Shown in pieces: positions 61,998 through 64,000 of a stretch of DNA of 64,000 nt. The stretch comes from Siphonodentalium dalli (taxonomy: Eukaryota > Mollusca > Scaphopoda > Gadilida > Siphonodentaliidae). The notes beneath the pieces are model-generated. The model was given only the letters and a program-made list of their open reading frames with translations, made no database searches and had not been told where the DNA came from. The DNA lies in contig CP136061.1 of assembly GCA_032622095.1 (NCBI GenBank), forward strand, positions 6,648,734 to 6,712,733, written 5' to 3'. A program made the translations under genes and the position numbers. The stretch's first letter is position 1, and each line of letters starts with the position of its first letter.

Positions 61998-62111
61998 CTG
62001 CATTGAAGAACCTTTGACCATCGCCACATATCCCACGGTGTCCTTAATTGTGATCACCACAGGAACAACAAGAGTCACGGTACCCACAACAACTTTCATC
62101 CACCGCCTCAT
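61998..62111 (-). CDS. IMMP2L: IMMP2L first coding exon, 38 codons
   Basis: Encodes the N-terminus of mitochondrial inner membrane protease subunit 2. Read from 62111 it gives MRRWMKVVVG, a hydrophobic valine-rich segment (residues 7-21, membrane anchor or targeting region), then VGYVAMVKGSSMQ. The Ser-Met-Gln just before the exon end, continued by Pro in the next exon, is the catalytic-serine motif of the family (Ser36 here). The exon ends CAG with donor GTTAGT (61997-61992), phase 0. The ATG at 62111 is chosen because an in-frame TGA lies three codons upstream. A good acceptor (cttttgttcatttatag, AG at 62124-62125) sits just upstream, so 62112-62123 is probably 5' untranslated sequence and an untranslated first exon lies further right. 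The N-terminus is a few residues shorter than I recall for the human protein (about 45 before Pro). It lies 1234 bp from the next exon. Confidence 0.9.
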
Positions 62112-62123
62112 CCTCCCTCACTC

Positions 62124-62145
62124 CTATAAATGAACAAAAGACATA
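62124..62145 (-). other. IMMP2L: 3' splice site before the first coding exon
   Basis: On the minus strand a T-rich tract (cttttgttcatttatag) ends in AG at 62125-62124, 12 bp before the ATG. It implies a separate 5' untranslated exon beyond. If the site is not used, the transcript could instead start close by; no TATA box or other promoter signal was seen. Confidence 0.6.
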
Positions 62146-62162
62146 TTATTCAAAAAGACATT

Positions 62163-62193
62163 ACATCGCCACATATCCAACAGCATCATTAAC
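62163..62193 (-). pseudogene. Partial duplicate of the IMMP2L first coding exon
   Basis: This 31-bp stretch matches exon bases near 62018-62048 at 24 of 31 positions, including 15 in a row (catcgccacatatcc). On the minus strand it reads NDAVGYVAM then a stop, against KDTVGYVAM in the exon. It lies in the intron about 50 bp beyond the exon's 3' splice site. It is a fragment, not a functional exon. Confidence 0.7.
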
Positions 62194-62272
62194 CTAACAT
62201 GACTGGAGCTTCCTGAAATTTGTGAAAACTATGTGCCAATGCAATCTCTTATATATGGGGGGGGCTCAATAT

Positions 62273-62519
62273 TTAACCCTTTGAGTGCCAGGGGCCGATC
62301 TCATCGGCCCTAAACCTACAAAATAAGTCTGTTAAAGAATATAAGAATAAATTATTAAAATTGTGTAAAAAAAAAAACAAAAAAAAAAACAATTTGTTAG
62401 GCCAATGCATTCTCTTATATATGCGAGGCGGCCTATGGTCGACTCGCATATATAAGAGAATGCATTGGCACAGGGTATATGGGTTGATACAAAAATCGAC
62501 CTGGCACTCAAAGGGTTAA
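62273..62519 (-). mobile_element. piggyBac-like MITE (family E), short complete copy
   Basis: TTAA at both ends (62273-62276 and 62516-62519) with termini TTAACCCTTTGAGTGCCAGG and CCTGGCACTCAAAGGGTTAA types. The internal palindrome lies at about 62402-62468, preceded by an A-rich run. Minus-strand ORF 62332-62604 only reads the element. Confidence 0.9.
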
Positions 62520-62674
62520 GAGAATACATTGGCCTAACAATATTTACCTTGACCTTATAAGCCATTTTCTTATATATGCGAGGCTCCCTATGATAGACTC
62601 TCATATATAAGATTATGCACTGGCACAGGATCTTTAATGCTGCACCAGCGCAGCTCCAGTCAAAAAAGGGTTAA
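62516..62674. mobile_element. Adjacent TTAA-bounded segment with a solo palindrome module
   Basis: Shares the TTAA at 62516-62519 and ends aaaagggTTAA (62671-62674). It holds a palindrome (cattttcttatatatgcgag and complement, about 62560-62625) and the block ccagcgcagctcc also found near 3268. Only one end resembles the family terminus, so this is a related or decayed element. Confidence 0.6.
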
Positions 62675-62830
62675 TGGTGATCAGCACAGGAACGTGAATC
62701 ACACAACAATTTTGGTATGCATCTTACTAAAGCGGAATTGGTAGTTACCCAGTGGTTATGGGTACTATTACCCAGTAATTTATACCGCTATATGTCATAG
62801 AAATGAAATTGCCAAAACTCAGCTGTTAGC
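62675..62830. other. No gene recognised
   Basis: Short unannotated stretch between elements. Confidence 0.5.
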
Positions 62831-62950
62831 TTGTTGCCATTCATCAGAAAGCTCTCACTGAATGGCAATAAGCCATATTTCCGACTAAATCCTGAAAAGT
62901 TACCCATAATTCTGCTGTGGTTAAGTAGTCGATTATTTAGGGCATTACTG
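62831..62950 (-). mobile_element. Family B MITE, right arm and loop
   Basis: From ttgttgccattcatcagaaa through the loop to the complete end cgattatttagggcattactg, followed by TA (62951-62952). The left arm is missing. Confidence 0.85.
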
Positions 62951-62954
62951 TAAT

Positions 62955-63039
62955 CAAGCCTGTAGAGAGCCCCACATAGACTGGGGCAGACGACACTCTG
63001 TAGTGCATGCTCCCATCTGTGTGAGGCTCCCTGTGGGTT
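62955..63039 (+). mobile_element. Palindromic element family G, copy
   Basis: From tgtagagagccccacataga to tgtgaggctccctgtgggtt. It abuts the family B MITE end, as in the inverse arrangement at 14164-14363. Confidence 0.82.
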
Positions 63040-63070
63040 ATATATAAAACCTGCTCCTCAAGCATATTCA

Positions 63071-63153
63071 AACCCATAGAGAGCCCCACATAGACTGGAG
63101 CAGACGACACTCTGTAGTGCATGCTTCCATCTGTGTGAGGCTCCCTGTGGGTT
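63071..63153 (+). mobile_element. Palindromic element family G, second tandem copy
   Basis: aacccatagagagccccaca to tgtgaggctccctgtgggtt, 31 bp after the previous copy. The short minus-strand ORF 62937-63122 reads both copies. Confidence 0.85.
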
Positions 63154-63236
63154 AATCATAGAACTATAATGTATCCACAGTCAAGGAATATAACTGGGGT
63201 TTCTTTAATCGCGGTGCTATAGAAGTCACAGAACTG

Positions 63237-63715
63237 TTAAAGGTACTCAATCCGATCAGAGGGTCCTATATTACTATTTCTTTGGCTTTGGGGGTAAAAA
63301 ATAATTGATTCGAGTCGAGGAACCTACCAATCAACGCTCAGGGTGATCAGATATCGATATTTGAAGTTTCTTTTTTTCTATTCTTTCTGTCCCAGAACAC
63401 AGTCAAAATTGCGTTATTATTACCACTTGATTTTAGAGTTATCCATCCTTGTCTGTTTGAATAGTGTTTTGGTGTACACATCTCGAGCAGATTACGAAGT
63501 TATGGGCAATTATTAGTACTCATCTCGAGAAAATAACAAATTTCAAAAATCAATATCTAATAACTCTTGAGCTTTGTTTGATGGGTTCCTCGACTCGAAT
63601 CAAATATTTTTTACCCCCAAAGCCAAAGAAATAGTAATATAGGACCCTCTGATCGGATTGTTGTTGTTGGAATCTGTTGAGATGGGGACCCTCTGATCGG
63701 ATTGAGTACCTTTAA
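63237..63715. mobile_element. MITE family J with long inverted ends
   Basis: The left end ttaaaggtactcaatccgat is mirrored by the right end atcggattgagtacctttaa. Inner arms also pair (cctatattactatttctttg, wggctttgggggtaaaaaat type, gattcgagtcgaggaacc). The right side carries an extra repeat of the gaccctctgatcggatt motif (63626-63702), so that arm is longer. TTAA at both tips suggests a TTAA target, but the terminus differs from family E. No ORF. Confidence 0.8.
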
Positions 63716-63792
63716 GTTAAAGGCTTTAACTGTGGTGCAGGGGCTTCAACATAATGCAGCTCAAACTCACATGATGTAATCACTGGATATGA

Positions 63793-64000
63793 CCATCAAA
63801 CAGAAACAAATTAATCCGGTTTGTTCTGAGCTTGGATAGATTTTCACATATAGGTTATGAAGAGTTTAAAACCATTAAATGGCTTCCGGTTGAATCAAGA
63901 GTTTCCCAAAGAAAGCTGACTATCATGAAAAATATAACAGATGGGAAAGCTCCTACATACCTAAGAGATGGATTCCAATTTTCGAACACTCATTGTAAAT
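63793..64000 (+). mobile_element. LINE-like fragment, region downstream of the reverse-transcriptase core
   Basis: An open frame from 63793 to the window edge reads YEEFKTIKWLPVESR, then KLTIMKNI and GKAPTYLRDGF. The pattern W-L-P-V, R, a K-L-M segment, then G-x-A-P-x-Y-L is typical of the region after the RT domain in Jockey/CR1-like non-LTR retrotransposons. Just upstream a related segment (VVQGLQHNAAQT, 63738-63773) is in another frame and followed by stops, so the copy looks frameshifted or truncated. It continues past the window. The plus-strand orientation is opposite to IMMP2L. Confidence 0.6.

Noticed and set aside
62091-62097. Internal ATG (codon 5) as the IMMP2L start
   Set aside because: The upstream ATG at 62111 is in frame, preceded closely by an in-frame stop, and gives a more usual N-terminus length; the internal Met remains possible.

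Overview
The window is eukaryotic, almost certainly from an animal. It is AT-rich and spliced, packed with short palindromic non-autonomous transposons (MITEs) and tandem repeats, and nearly without long open reading frames. The one gene I recognise is metazoan IMMP2L. A marine invertebrate (mollusc-like or similar bilaterian) is my guess; nothing in the sequence fixes the phylum.

Layout. 1-16072 is a mosaic of MITEs and minisatellites with no gene I can support. 16073-58148 is one satellite array: 601 head-to-tail copies of a 70-bp unit, all in the same register, with no visible insertion, deletion or foreign sequence, and with local higher-order repeats. 58149-60223 is again MITE-rich; parts of it are paralogous to the left flank of the array (13.97-14.36 kb). 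60224-64000 holds a hAT-type MITE, two coding exons of IMMP2L on the minus strand, a 54-bp minisatellite between them, more MITEs and the edge of a LINE-like reverse-transcriptase fragment.

Main result. Two minus-strand exons, 61998-62111 (38 codons, ending GSSMQ, donor GTTAGT) and 60663-60763 (33 codons plus 2 nt, starting PTLNP, donor GTGAGT), join in phase as the N-terminal part of mitochondrial inner membrane protease subunit 2. The 1234-bp intron between them is largely filled by about 19 extra copies of a 54-bp unit. That unit is the last 12 bp of the intron (the 3' splice site) plus the first 42 bp of the downstream exon. The intron is therefore a ladder of decoy splice acceptors made from its own exon edge. 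Copies that I translated run into an in-frame TAA, so only the last acceptor appears to give a full reading frame.

The later IMMP2L exons (catalytic Lys region and C-terminal part) were not found by eye. Since the gene reads toward lower coordinates, the 42-kb satellite probably lies inside a downstream IMMP2L intron, but this is inference.

Most short ORFs here are chance readings through repeats. The only longer one, 247 codons at 9201-9944 (minus), is a 60-bp minisatellite whose unit length preserves the frame.
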